DNA from: Clostridia bacterium
Lineage (GTDB): Bacteria; Bacillota; Clostridia; Christensenellales; Borkfalkiaceae
DNA length: 64,000 nucleotides
Assembly: GCA_017453045.1 (NCBI GenBank)
Contig: JAFTKX010000014.1
Coordinates: forward strand, 1-64,000
Direction: 5' to 3'
Shown: positions 16,056 to 24,112 of the stretch, piece by piece
Layout of the letters: the number at the start of each line of letters is the position of its first letter
Numbering within the stretch: the first letter of the stretch is position 1
Made by a program: the position numbers and the translations under genes
Notes under the pieces: generated by a model
Databases searched by the model: none
Seen by the model: only the letters and a program-made list of their open reading frames with translations
Told to the model about the DNA's origin: nothing

Positions 16056-16940
16056 ATGAAAAAGTTTTTAAAATCATTTATAACGACAATTTTATCGGTA
16101 TGTTTAATCGCTTCTTGCGGATTATTTAGCGGTTGCGAAAAATCTGACAAGACAATTAGAGTTTGCGCGTCGGACGTTCCTCACGCAGAAGTTTTAAACG
16201 AGTGCGTTAAAGACCTTTTGGCTAAAGACGGATGGACTTTAAAGGTTGAAGTTCTTGACTGGACAATTCAAAACGACTCGGTTGCAAGCGGAGATTACGA
16301 CGCTAACTACTTCCAACACGTTCCGTATTTAAGCACTTACACAGGCTCGACCAAACTCTTTGCGTCTTGCAAAGTTCACTACGAACCTTTAGGAATTTAT
16401 TACGGCAAAGCAACTGTCGGAACTTTGGTAACCGCAGGTGAAACTTTCGCTATTTGCGACGACGTTTCTAACGCTATAAGAGCGTTTAATCTTTTAGAAG
16501 CAAAAGGCGTTATTAGCAAGGCAACCGAAGGCGATAACTACCCTGTAAACGCCGACGGCGAAACCTTAAATATGAGCGAAACTTCTAAAACTTGGACGAG
16601 CGTTTCGGGCAATCTCACCGTAACACTCGTTGCAGAAAATTTACTCGTTTCTTCGCTTAACGACTACGACTTTGCTTGTCTTCCTTGCAACACCGCGTAT
16701 ACCGGCAACGTGGATTCTTCAAAGCGCGCGGCAGTTGAAGACGACGTTACGGCAGTAGCAGGCAAAGCAAACGTTATCGCGGCAAGAGAAAACGACTATA
16801 ACACCGACGAAACTTACAAAGCAAAAATCGACGCTTTAACAAACGCTATGCTTTCTCAAGAAGTTGCCGATTTCTTCGCTACGAAGTATCTTGGCTCAAT
16901 GACTTGCGACTCTACCACTCAAATTGATTTAAGAAAATAA
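16056..16940 (+). CDS. metQ: Methionine-binding lipoprotein
   Basis: The substrate-binding protein of the importer, anchored outside the membrane by lipid. The 294-residue protein has a signal peptide with a lipobox, most likely FSGC at residue 27 (an IASC site occurs six residues earlier), followed by the NlpA/MetQ fold: VEVLDWTIQNDSVASGDYDANYFQHVPYL is the characteristic ligand-region block, of which only its key aromatic and DAN residues are noted here as conserved. Site AGGAGAATATAT precedes the ATG. It is the last gene of the operon and is followed by a strong terminator. Confidence 0.93.
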   Translation: MKKFLKSFITTILSVCLIASCGLFSGCEKSDKTIRVCASDVPHAEVLNECVKDLLAKDGWTLKVEVLDWTIQNDSVASGDYDANYFQHVPYLSTYTGSTKLFASCKVHYEPLGIYYGKATVGTLVTAGETFAICDDVSNAIRAFNLLEAKGVISKATEGDNYPVNADGETLNMSETSKTWTSVSGNLTVTLVAENLLVSSLNDYDFACLPCNTAYTGNVDSSKRAAVEDDVTAVAGKANVIAARENDYNTDETYKAKIDALTNAMLSQEVADFFATKYLGSMTCDSTTQIDLRK

Positions 16941-16951
16941 TTTTATAAGTT

Positions 16952-16999
16952 AAAAGCCCCCGAATAAGTCGATTAACCGACTTATTCGGGGGCTTTTTT
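16952..16999. terminator. Terminator of metNIQ, usable from both sides
   Basis: AAAAGCCCCCGAATAAGTCG pairs perfectly with its inverse across a six-base loop and is followed by T6. The convergent cysteine desulfidase gene ends just beyond, so it may serve both. Confidence 0.9.
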
Positions 17000-17010
17000 A
17001 TTATCGTATA

Positions 17011-18294
17011 TTATTTACCTATCATAATATCTATTATCTTTTTATCCGTTTCCTTCATACCTTCACGGGCTAAAAGACTAACGTTTTTAATAGTGTTTTC
17101 AACGCCTTTGACCACTATTCCATCACCGCTTACGAACTGTCTTTTCGTTATAGCCATTTCGTAGCCCATAATTCCAGCCTCAACCGCCATTGCAATCTTA
17201 GCCGAGCAAGACGGCTTTGCGCCGTCGCAAATAGTTCCCGAGAGTATTGCGACTGAATTGACGATTGTGTGGGCTATTTCGTAAAATCTTCCGCCCTTTA
17301 AAAAGCAAATTCCCGCGCCTGCGCCACAACCTGCGCTTATCGCTCCGCAGTACGCCGACAAACAGCCTATTCCCGTTTTTAAGTGCACGGTTATAAGGTC
17401 GGAAAGTATTACCGCTCTTATCATTTCTTCTTGGCTATAGCCAAGTTCTTTGGCGTATACAACTACGGGCACGCACGCCGTAATTCCTTGATTTCCGCTA
17501 CCAGAAATTATACAAACTGGAAGTTCGCACCCACTCATTCTTGCATCCGAGCCACTCGCGGCGTAAGCCTTTGCTTTGCCGTTTAAATCGGCTTTTCCGC
17601 CCTTGTATAAAAGTTGCCCTATAGACGCGCCGTACTGCCTTTTTAAGCCTTCTTCGGCTATTGCCATATTCATTTCTATTTGCCTTTCTATATGCGGTCT
17701 TACTCGCTCTATATCGGCGCTCGTGGCAAATTCCACAATATTTTCTACGCTGAGCAAAGTTTTGTCGGCTTTGTTTTCGTTTGAAAAGATAACTCCACTT
17801 TCCATATATCCACTCGTTAGATTTTCGCCATTTACGATTACCGAAATTACGTTAGTATGACGTTCGGAAATTCTTACGGACGCAAACTTGCCGTCTACTC
17901 TACCTTCAAGATAAAGATCGAAAGTACAGGGCGACGAAAGTTCGCTAACGGAAATTTTGCAAGAGTTTAAAAACGCCGTAATTTCTTCTTTTGCGTTTTC
18001 GCCGAGCGAAGATAAAACTTCTAACTTTTTTTCGGGATGAGAGGCAATTATTCCTGCCGACACGGCGGTTTCTATGCCGTGCATTCCGCCCGTAGACGGC
18101 ACTATAACGCTCTTTACGTTCTTTATAATATTACCGCTTAACCCAACGGTTATTTCGGTGGGTTTTTCGCCCAAAGCGTCCCCTAAAATCGCTCCGCCGT
18201 AGGCTATTGCTATTGGCTCGGTACAACCCATCGCAGGCTGTAATTCTTCGATTAAAATATCTTCGTAAGTCTTTATAATTTTTTCGTTTAGCAT
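17011..18294 (-). CDS. cyuA: L-cysteine desulfidase family protein (CyuA/YhaM type)
   Basis: An Fe-S enzyme of the UPF0597/CyuA family that degrades L-cysteine to pyruvate, ammonia and sulfide. With the start used here it has 427 residues. Cluster and active-site cysteines are in AMGCTEPIAIAYGG near the N-terminus, GAISAGCGAGAGI and GTICDGAKPSCSAKIA near the C-terminus. I chose the ATG at 18294: the upstream ATG at 18327 lies inside the -10 box of the promoter and cannot be transcribed from it. Monocistronic. Substrate specificity for cysteine over serine is inferred from the family. Confidence 0.9.
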   Translation of the reverse strand: MLNEKIIKTYEDILIEELQPAMGCTEPIAIAYGGAILGDALGEKPTEITVGLSGNIIKNVKSVIVPSTGGMHGIETAVSAGIIASHPEKKLEVLSSLGENAKEEITAFLNSCKISVSELSSPCTFDLYLEGRVDGKFASVRISERHTNVISVIVNGENLTSGYMESGVIFSNENKADKTLLSVENIVEFATSADIERVRPHIERQIEMNMAIAEEGLKRQYGASIGQLLYKGGKADLNGKAKAYAASGSDARMSGCELPVCIISGSGNQGITACVPVVVYAKELGYSQEEMIRAVILSDLITVHLKTGIGCLSAYCGAISAGCGAGAGICFLKGGRFYEIAHTIVNSVAILSGTICDGAKPSCSAKIAMAVEAGIMGYEMAITKRQFVSGDGIVVKGVENTIKNVSLLAREGMKETDKKIIDIMIGK

Positions 18295-18325
18295 AAATAA
18301 CTTTACCTTTACGTTACTTGTATAC

Positions 18326-18354
18326 ATTATATATTAAAGGTTTATTTTAGTCAA
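18326..18354 (-). promoter_or_regulatory. Sigma-A promoter of cyuA
   Basis: TTGACT and TATAAT with a 17-base spacer on the minus strand. The predicted transcript starts near 18319, which fixes the downstream ATG as translation start. Confidence 0.85.
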
Positions 18355-18383
18355 GAGCAAAGATAAATTTTAACGATAGGCAT

Positions 18384-18414
18384 AAAAAAAGCACGCAAAA
18401 CTGCGTGCTTTTCT
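18384..18414 (-). terminator. Terminator of the M3-like lipoprotein gene
   Basis: Stem AAGCACGCA/TGCGTGCTT with an AAAC-type loop and T7 on the minus strand, just after the stop codon of the lipoprotein gene. Confidence 0.85.
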
Positions 18415-18419
18415 AATTA

Positions 18420-20840
18420 TTAATATTCTGGAAAGAACGACTCTTGAAGATCAATGTAAGTCTGCTCTTCAAACGGACTATTTAAACCGATATCTTGTAA
18501 AATTTGACCATACGGTTTATAAATATTACAATCTTCTTGAAGCCTACGATAAACCTCTTGAGCAACGGCATAACCTTGTTGTTCTGCGATTGCATAGAAT
18601 CCCATAGACGCAATTTCAGAAGTTGCATAGTTCATATAATATATTGGAGAAGAAATGATTACACGTAAAGCATAATCGTAGTATTTTTCCCAAGTTGAAT
18701 ATATGCCGAAACCACGAGCAACGTCTTTCATTAATTGGGCAAACTCACCTGCCTTTACCGGTGTTTTTGCTGTATATACAGCATACTCAAACGCATCTAC
18801 AAACGCTGAGTACACAACAGTTTGAAAACCACTGGCAAGACGATAGAACAAAAGTCTGTTATAAAATATCTGTCTATCCATTTTATCTCTAAGGTAGTAG
18901 AGCATAAGCCATTCATTACCTTGAGAATGGGTTTCCGCTAAATCATATCCCATATTTGAAAGGGAATAAGAATCAAAAGAGATATAGTGTCCCATTTCGT
19001 GAACAACCGTCAAAAGCCCTTGATATCCTGAACCAAAGAAAGTAAAAGCCTCGTCATAGTAAGAAGAATAATTGGCGAAAGCGGTTCCTGCAGATAAAGA
19101 GCTTTGTACAAAAAGAGCAGCACTCTTTTCAGACATGTTCTTCATTTTTTGCTTAAGGCTATTATCAAAAGAATCAATATATCCATTGAGATACTTATCA
19201 GTTTTTAAATCTATAGAAGCATCTAAAAAATTATACACTTCATCAAGATCGGCTTGCTTTTCCATAAGATCAATAAAGCCATTAGACGCCCATGTAAACA
19301 TAGGAACTATATATTTTTCCAGATATTGACAAAAAGCCGCTCTTTCTTCTTCTGAATAATAACGATCGTATGAAGTTTCCGAAAGGTAATCATACGCATT
19401 ATCATAACCATTTAACTCTGCTATTTTTTGATTATTTGCAACAAACTGCTCATAAATAACTTCGACCTGCTCAGAGTACCCATCACTACCATACACAAGT
19501 TTATTATATTCCAACTCGAGTTGCGCGTTCGCTTCTTCAAGTTCGGCAATCGCTTGGTTGTCTTGTTCAAAGATTGCAAAATCTTCTTCAGTCCAACCAT
19601 CAAAGAAATATTGCTTATATTCCACTGTATCTTCCATTTCGTAAACGGCTTTATACGCTTCGATATATGCGTCGTACATATTGTAATAAGTCGTTTGAGC
19701 ATATACAAAAGCTTCTTGATTTTCAGCATCTGCCATATTGCTATAATATTTGATTTGTCCCATATAGTACATATGTACGAAATATGCCATCTTATCTTCA
19801 ATAGCCGCTCTTACGCTTTCAATATCGGAAATAGAATAGTTTTCTTCTATCATTTGTACAAATAATTCAATATATGCTTGCATTTCTTCTACGTCAGCAT
19901 CGGTAAGAGTAAAATCAAACGAGAATTGTGGACGACCTTTTGCAGCAAAAACCGTAAGATCTCTATAATATTCTAAATACTCGCCGACGTTTTCAATATC
20001 TCTCGTACATGCAGCGTTTTCGTATAATAAGTAAGCATCTCCACTTTCAGACGGATTAAATACTATATTCGTTCCTAAAGCGACGGTGTATGTTTTTTCA
20101 TACTCGTAAGATTGTCCGTCTGGGTTAAATAATACGGTTAAAGAAACCTGCTCAGCATTCGGATCGGTAATAGTTTCATACGCTGTAAGGTTAGGCTCAA
20201 AATCTTCCTCGTCATAACCAAAAGTTACTGTTGCCTTTTCAACGACGTTTCCTTCCTCATCCGTCGTAGTTCTTACTAAACTTTGTATAAGAAGAGTTTC
20301 ATAATCTACAACCCAGTCGTACGCCATACCTGCAAGGTCTTCATCACCCTCGCTAGTTGAAAAAGATAAAGTTTCGCCGTCAAACAATACTCCGCTAACT
20401 AAAACTTGATCTTCAAAACTTATTGTTCCAATTTCAAGAATCTGTTTTTTAGTAAGAGCTTCCGTATAAACACCGAGAACACAACTACCATCTGCATTTA
20501 AGGTGTAGCTAAAACCATCTCTTACGTTAGTTGCAGCAAGTACTTTTTCTTCTGCGTCTACAAGACTGTAATCAGCGCTAAGATTACCATCCGTTACACT
20601 ATAAAAATAATCCGCGCGGTAACCAGCAGTTTCGCCTTCTTCAAAGTTGTAAACAACGTGATAATTTGACATTTTATCCAACAAATATTCAGCGTCGTTT
20701 TTGTCTTTGATAAGAGAAAAAGTCGTTTCGTTAGAAAGTTTTACGCCTTCGCCTTCAGATACCGTGGTACAACCAACGAGACCGAAAACCAAAGAAAGCG
20801 TAAATGCTGCTAAAAGCATTACTATTGACTTCTTTTTCAT
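18420..20840 (-). CDS. M3-like metallopeptidase lipoprotein
   Basis: An exported, lipid-anchored zinc peptidase, probably degrading oligopeptides outside the cell. It has 806 residues: signal peptide and lipobox LVGC at residue 24; an N-terminal beta-rich, adhesin-like half (to about 310) including an LTVLFNPDGQSYEYE repeat-type strand; then a helical M3-fold half with the zinc site HEMGHYISFDS at about residue 613 and a downstream Glu in the AETHSQGNEW stretch. The family is called from HExxH and the helical, Tyr-rich context. The extra N-terminal half is unusual for M3 enzymes. Strong promoter and terminator bound it, so it is transcribed alone. Confidence 0.8.
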   Translation of the reverse strand: MKKKSIVMLLAAFTLSLVFGLVGCTTVSEGEGVKLSNETTFSLIKDKNDAEYLLDKMSNYHVVYNFEEGETAGYRADYFYSVTDGNLSADYSLVDAEEKVLAATNVRDGFSYTLNADGSCVLGVYTEALTKKQILEIGTISFEDQVLVSGVLFDGETLSFSTSEGDEDLAGMAYDWVVDYETLLIQSLVRTTTDEEGNVVEKATVTFGYDEEDFEPNLTAYETITDPNAEQVSLTVLFNPDGQSYEYEKTYTVALGTNIVFNPSESGDAYLLYENAACTRDIENVGEYLEYYRDLTVFAAKGRPQFSFDFTLTDADVEEMQAYIELFVQMIEENYSISDIESVRAAIEDKMAYFVHMYYMGQIKYYSNMADAENQEAFVYAQTTYYNMYDAYIEAYKAVYEMEDTVEYKQYFFDGWTEEDFAIFEQDNQAIAELEEANAQLELEYNKLVYGSDGYSEQVEVIYEQFVANNQKIAELNGYDNAYDYLSETSYDRYYSEEERAAFCQYLEKYIVPMFTWASNGFIDLMEKQADLDEVYNFLDASIDLKTDKYLNGYIDSFDNSLKQKMKNMSEKSAALFVQSSLSAGTAFANYSSYYDEAFTFFGSGYQGLLTVVHEMGHYISFDSYSLSNMGYDLAETHSQGNEWLMLYYLRDKMDRQIFYNRLLFYRLASGFQTVVYSAFVDAFEYAVYTAKTPVKAGEFAQLMKDVARGFGIYSTWEKYYDYALRVIISSPIYYMNYATSEIASMGFYAIAEQQGYAVAQEVYRRLQEDCNIYKPYGQILQDIGLNSPFEEQTYIDLQESFFPEY

Positions 20841-20883
20841 AAAAATTCTCCTTTTTTTATTTCTTTAATATTTAATGTAGTTT

Positions 20884-20912
20884 ATTATAGCACTTTAAAC
20901 TGTGTTTATCAA
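20884..20912 (-). promoter_or_regulatory. Promoter of the M3-like lipoprotein gene
   Basis: TTGATA and TATAAT on the minus strand with a 17-base spacer, 44 bases upstream of the ATG, which also has an AAAGGAG site. Confidence 0.85.
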
Positions 20913-20967
20913 GTCGTTTACACCGCTAATTTTAAATTTATTGCGTAAATTAAGCAATTTTTTAACA

Positions 20968-21041
20968 AAAAAATAAAAGAGCCTCGTATTTTGTACGTCA
21001 ACGATATTTTTTATCGTTTACGCGCAACATGCGTGGCTCTT
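20968..21041 (-). terminator. Terminator of veg
   Basis: A long stem-loop: AAGAGCCACG pairs with CGAGGCTCTT, with an inner AACGAT/ATCGTT hairpin; on the minus strand it is followed by TTATTTTTTTG. It lies directly after the veg stop codon. Confidence 0.7.
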
Positions 21042-21043
21042 AC

Positions 21044-21301
21044 TTATTTATTCGATTGTGATTTTAAATGCGGTCTTATTCTAACGTTCCCACACATAAG
21101 TTCAGCGTAAGAAAAACTCGTTTTACCTTTAAACTCGCGACTTGGCGAAACGGTAAATAGCGACGAATAAACGCTTGTCAAAACGCCTTCGTAAGATACG
21201 AATTTGTTTCTACCCAAATTAACCTTTACGTCTATCATTTCGCCTTTTAACTTTTCTACCGCTTTTTTTACCGCGCTTAAATCTCTACCGTTTTTTATCA
21301 T
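21044..21301 (-). CDS. veg: Veg family protein
   Basis: A short protein related to B. subtilis Veg, which is strongly expressed and stimulates biofilm genes. The 85-residue product matches along its length: LSAVKKAVEKLKGEMIDVKV, then LGRNKFVSYEGVLTSVYSSL and the end FSYAELMCGNVRI, corresponding to VSYSYADILTETVEL in the Bacillus protein. There is no clear ribosome binding site before the ATG at 21301, so the start is provisional; homology requires at least the residues from LSAVKK. It follows the zinc-ribbon gene by 38 bases. Confidence 0.85.
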   Translation of the reverse strand: MIKNGRDLSAVKKAVEKLKGEMIDVKVNLGRNKFVSYEGVLTSVYSSLFTVSPSREFKGKTSFSYAELMCGNVRIRPHLKSQSNK

Positions 21302-21339
21302 AAAGACAGTATTGACAATTTTTTAATTTTTAAACGCAA

Positions 21340-21864
21340 TTAAAAATCTTCGTCATCGTCTTCGTCGTCAAAATTTCCGTCTTCTTCATCGTAATCGTCG
21401 GCGTCGCCTTCGGGGAAATCAAAGTCTTCGTCTTTTACGTCGTCGTCATAATAATCGTTTTCAATTTCTTCTTCGTCGTCAAAAAGTTCTTTCGCTTCGT
21501 CTTCTTCAAGTTGCGAAAGCGATAACATTTCTTCTTCGTCGCCCTTGCTGGATATTGCGTCCTTTTCGTCTTCGTCAAGGAAATTTCTCCATTCTTCGTC
21601 ATTGTCGGGATCAACGTCTCTGTCAGGCTCGATAGTTGCCTTTTCGTTTGCCCTTTCTCTACATTCAGCGCACATTTCGTCGCTTGCATCCATAAAGTTG
21701 CGTTTACATATAGGACAAAGCGTTTGTTCCATTTCCTCGTCGTCGTTGAGTGCGGCAAATTTAAGCGCAGGACCTATTTTAAGTTCGGCTTTGCAAACGT
21801 CGCAATATTTCTCCTCCTCTTTCATGTAGTTAAGATCGCATCTCGGGCATTTAACGTAACCCAT
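21340..21864 (-). CDS. Zinc-ribbon protein with a long acidic tail
   Basis: I do not recognise a named family. The 174-residue protein begins with two CxxC pairs (KCPRCDLNY, YCDVCKAEL), followed by a second ribbon (LCPICKRNF, MCAECRER), then about 90 residues dominated by Asp and Glu, ending FDDEDDDEDF. Two zinc ribbons suggest nucleic-acid or protein binding, and the tail could mimic nucleic acid or contact a basic partner; this is inference. AGGAGGAAAATATG gives a very strong start. It lies between spo0A and veg and has its own promoter with an inverted repeat. Confidence 0.85.
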   Translation of the reverse strand: MGYVKCPRCDLNYMKEEEKYCDVCKAELKIGPALKFAALNDDEEMEQTLCPICKRNFMDASDEMCAECRERANEKATIEPDRDVDPDNDEEWRNFLDEDEKDAISSKGDEEEMLSLSQLEEDEAKELFDDEEEIENDYYDDDVKDEDFDFPEGDADDYDEEDGNFDDEDDDEDF

Positions 21865-21941
21865 ATTTTCCTCCTTCTAAATCAAGACGGTAGCGCTCGT
21901 CGGTTATATACTCTTGACTTTTTAAAAATTTTCAATAAAAC

Positions 21942-21997
21942 AATTCCGCTATTGCACGGAAAAGGCTCTCCTTTCCCTTTATATGCGTAGCGGAATT
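21942..21997. repeat. Nested inverted repeat at the start of the zinc-ribbon transcript
   Basis: Outer arms AATTCCGCTA and TAGCGGAATT are exact inverses. Between them an inner stem pairs GGAAAAGG with CCTTTCCC, with one G-U pair, over CTCT. The outer arm nearest the promoter touches the -10 box, so the element may be an operator, a structured leader or both. Confidence 0.6.
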
Positions 21998-22026
21998 ATT
22001 ATAGACATATTAACTTGATTTGTAAA
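21998..22026 (-). promoter_or_regulatory. Promoter of the zinc-ribbon gene
   Basis: TTTACA and TATAAT on the minus strand, 17 bases apart, about 135 bases before the ATG. Confidence 0.65.
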
Positions 22027-22108
22027 CTGTTTTTTGATATTTTTATAAAATTTTTTATTCTTTTTCTCGTTGAATTTGCAAAATTTAAGGCTTTGTCTAA
22101 CTTTTTGC

Positions 22109-22867
22109 TTACGCGCCTTCAAGTAGCATCTTATCTGCGATAAGCGCGATAAACTCCCCGTTCGTCGGTTTTTCTCCGGCAAGATACGTTTGAACGCCGA
22201 ATAAATCGTTTATATTGTTGATTCTACCCCTTGACCAAGCGACTTCTATCGCGTGGCGAATTGCCCTTTCGACTTTGCTCGGACTCGTAGCGTATTTCTC
22301 TCCTATCATAGGGTATAATTTTTTCGTTATATTGTTGATAACGTCAGGACTTTCAACCGCAAGTTTTATCCCTTCTCTTAAATACGAATAGCCTTTTATG
22401 TGAGGCGGAATACCTACGGAAATGAATATTTTACTTATTTTTTCGTCGAGCGACGGAGTTTTAAATCTCGGACTTATAGGGCGAGCGAAACTCTTTTCGT
22501 TTAAAAATAAATCTTTAATTCTACTTACTAAAACGTCGGGAGAACAAGGTTTCGTTATATAAAACGCCGCTCCTTTTGCAATACAAGTTTCAATAACTTC
22601 ATCGCGATTAAGCGCGCTATAGACCACTATTTTGGTATCTATACCCGCTTTTACAAGCCTGTCCAAAACCCCTAGCCCGTCAAGGTTTGACAAAATTAAA
22701 TCGGTAACGCAATATTCCGCCCCTGTTTTAATTACTAGTCCAACACCTTCTTCTCCGTCGCAAGCAGTTCCCAAAACTTCAAACTCGTCTGTTTTTTCAA
22801 AAGCGTTTTTTATTTCTTCGCATTTTTGCTCTTTATCCTGAAGTATAACTATACCGTGTTTATTCAT
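22109..22867 (-). CDS. spo0A: Sporulation transcription factor Spo0A
   Basis: Master regulator of entry into sporulation; when phosphorylated it binds 0A boxes. The 252-residue protein has a receiver domain with the phosphoacceptor Asp56 at the same number as in B. subtilis (VTDLILSNLDGL) and Lys in the ITKPC turn. The first acidic pair is reduced to Gln10-Asp11. The C-terminal DNA-binding domain carries SKVERAIRHAIEVAWSRG, the hallmark recognition region. Strong AAAGGAG site before the ATG. The usual upstream neighbour spoIVB is absent here. Two 0A-box-like sites upstream suggest autoregulation. Confidence 0.96.
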   Translation of the reverse strand: MNKHGIVILQDKEQKCEEIKNAFEKTDEFEVLGTACDGEEGVGLVIKTGAEYCVTDLILSNLDGLGVLDRLVKAGIDTKIVVYSALNRDEVIETCIAKGAAFYITKPCSPDVLVSRIKDLFLNEKSFARPISPRFKTPSLDEKISKIFISVGIPPHIKGYSYLREGIKLAVESPDVINNITKKLYPMIGEKYATSPSKVERAIRHAIEVAWSRGRINNINDLFGVQTYLAGEKPTNGEFIALIADKMLLEGA

Positions 22868-22894
22868 ACGAATTCTCCTTTTTTTGATAATTAA

Positions 22895-22923
22895 ATTATA
22901 CCATCTAAAAAGGCTTTCTTCAA
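22895..22923 (-). promoter_or_regulatory. Promoter of spo0A
   Basis: TTGAAG and TATAAT on the minus strand, 17 bases apart, with a predicted start about 20 bases before the ATG. Confidence 0.75.
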
Positions 22924-22943
22924 TGCGAATTTGCGTGCGTTTT

Positions 22944-22970
22944 TGTCGAAAAAAAGGAGTTTTAGTCGAA
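22944..22970. promoter_or_regulatory. Two 0A-box-like sites upstream of spo0A
   Basis: TGTCGAA at 22944-22950 is a perfect 0A-box core (TTTTGTCGAA in context). AGTCGAA at 22964-22970 differs by one base. They are 20 bases apart, two helical turns, and lie about 60 and 80 bases upstream of the predicted spo0A transcript start. Binding by Spo0A is inferred. Confidence 0.6.
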
Positions 22971-23038
22971 CAATCAACCTTTTAACCTTTATTACGGAAA
23001 GAAAGAATTTTTTTGTCGCTCGCAGTCGGTTTTTTCCT

Positions 23039-23068
23039 TGCATAAAACGACCTTTTATATCCATACTA
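23039..23068 (+). promoter_or_regulatory. Sigma-G-like promoter
   Basis: TGCATA and CATACTA are separated by 17 bases, matching the forespore sigma-G pattern known from Bacillus (TGnATA, 17-18 bases, CATACTA). It points to the small ORF that begins five bases beyond. Confidence 0.5.
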
Positions 23069-23073
23069 TCGGT

Positions 23074-23187
23074 ATGAACGACGATAAAAAATATGAAGAA
23101 CTTGAAAAGAAACTATATTTAGCAGAGCCGGAAGAAATCGAAGGCCTACTGAAAAAGATGTTTTATTTGTTTGGAATTTTAAGATGA
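23074..23187 (+). CDS. Possible 37-residue small protein downstream of a sigma-G-like promoter
   Basis: A short frame starting ATG and ending TGA. The product starts MNDDKKYEELEKKLYLAEP, is helical and highly charged, and ends with a hydrophobic KKMFYLFGILR. I do not recognise it. There is no ribosome binding site; the ATG lies at the expected transcript start of the sigma-G-like promoter. A perfect terminator follows nine bases after the stop. Promoter, short frame and terminator together make a compact transcription unit between spo0A and the ZIP gene, but coding is not proven and a small RNA remains possible. Confidence 0.4.
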   Translation: MNDDKKYEELEKKLYLAEPEEIEGLLKKMFYLFGILR

Positions 23188-23196
23188 TTTTACCAC

Positions 23197-23244
23197 AAAA
23201 AGCGGGGCTATAGGTTGATAATCAACCTATAGCCCCGCTTTTTA
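23197..23244. terminator. Strong bidirectional terminator
   Basis: AAAAAGCGGGGCTATAGG pairs perfectly with its inverse; the stem continues through TTGAT/ATCAA and is bounded by A5 on one side and T5 on the other. It serves both the small plus-strand unit and the ZIP gene ending at 23266. Confidence 0.9.
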
Positions 23245-23265
23245 TATTTATTCATTATAGTTCGC

Positions 23266-24021
23266 TTATAAGAAAAAGTCAAACACGAGCATTAAACAAA
23301 ATCCGATAAGCAACGCATAGGTTGCCCCGCGTTGACTTCCGTGCGCGTGAGTTTCGGGAATCATTTCGTCGCTTATAACGTAGAGCATCGTCCCTCCCGC
23401 AAAAGCAAGCGCAAAGGGTAAAATTATCTTTGCGACCGACACCGCAAAATAGCCTATGAACGTTCCAACAACTTCAACAAGCCCCGTAATCGACGCAATT
23501 AAAAAAGTTTTTTTAGCGCTTACGCCCGACGCAAGCATAGGAGAGATAATAACCATACCTTCGGGTATATTCTGAAGGGCTATTCCCCCAGCGATAACGA
23601 GCGCGTGCGTTAAATTACCAGAGCCAAACCCTACGCCTGCCGCTATTCCTTCGGGCAAGTTATGAATCGCAATCGCCGAAACGAATAGAATTACTTTACT
23701 TAATTTTGCATTTGGATGCGGTTCTTCTTCTGAACTTGGACCTATAAGTTTATGAAGATGGGGAACGACTTTGTCGAGCAAATTTAAAAACAACGCCCCG
23801 ACGAAAATTCCCACTACGGTTATTAAAATACCCCAACTTCCACCGTAATCAAGCGACGGAATTATAAGCCCTAAAATCGCCGCGGCAAGCATTACGCCAG
23901 ACGCAAAAGAAAGGATTATATCTGAAAATTTATGGGAAAGATTTTTAAAGGCAAAGCCGATGAGAGAACCGATAACCGTTGCTCCCCCAACGCCCAACGC
24001 CGTAAGAATTACGATTTCCAT
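23266..24021 (-). CDS. ZIP-family divalent metal transporter
   Basis: A membrane importer for zinc or related divalent metals. The 251-residue protein has eight hydrophobic segments. The family motifs are HNLPEGIAAGVGFG (segment 4) and ALQNIPEGMVII (segment 5), whose His, Asn and Glu form the metal pathway. A His/Glu loop GPSSEEEPHPNAK lies between segments 3 and 4. Ribosome binding site AAAAGGTAAAAT before the ATG. Of the ZIP subgroups it resembles GufA/ZupT. It is transcribed alone. Confidence 0.93.
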   Translation of the reverse strand: MEIVILTALGVGGATVIGSLIGFAFKNLSHKFSDIILSFASGVMLAAAILGLIIPSLDYGGSWGILITVVGIFVGALFLNLLDKVVPHLHKLIGPSSEEEPHPNAKLSKVILFVSAIAIHNLPEGIAAGVGFGSGNLTHALVIAGGIALQNIPEGMVIISPMLASGVSAKKTFLIASITGLVEVVGTFIGYFAVSVAKIILPFALAFAGGTMLYVISDEMIPETHAHGSQRGATYALLIGFCLMLVFDFFL

Positions 24022-24112
24022 ATTTTACCTTTTGTAAATATATTTTATTATACTATATGCAACAATTCACATTTTAGCGCAAGTATAGATTCTTAATTTC
24101 AATTCAAACCCA

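Noticed and set aside
17011..18327. Longer form of the cysteine desulfidase starting at 18327
   Set aside because: That ATG lies within the -10 box of the only good promoter, so it would not be transcribed; the start at 18294 is used.
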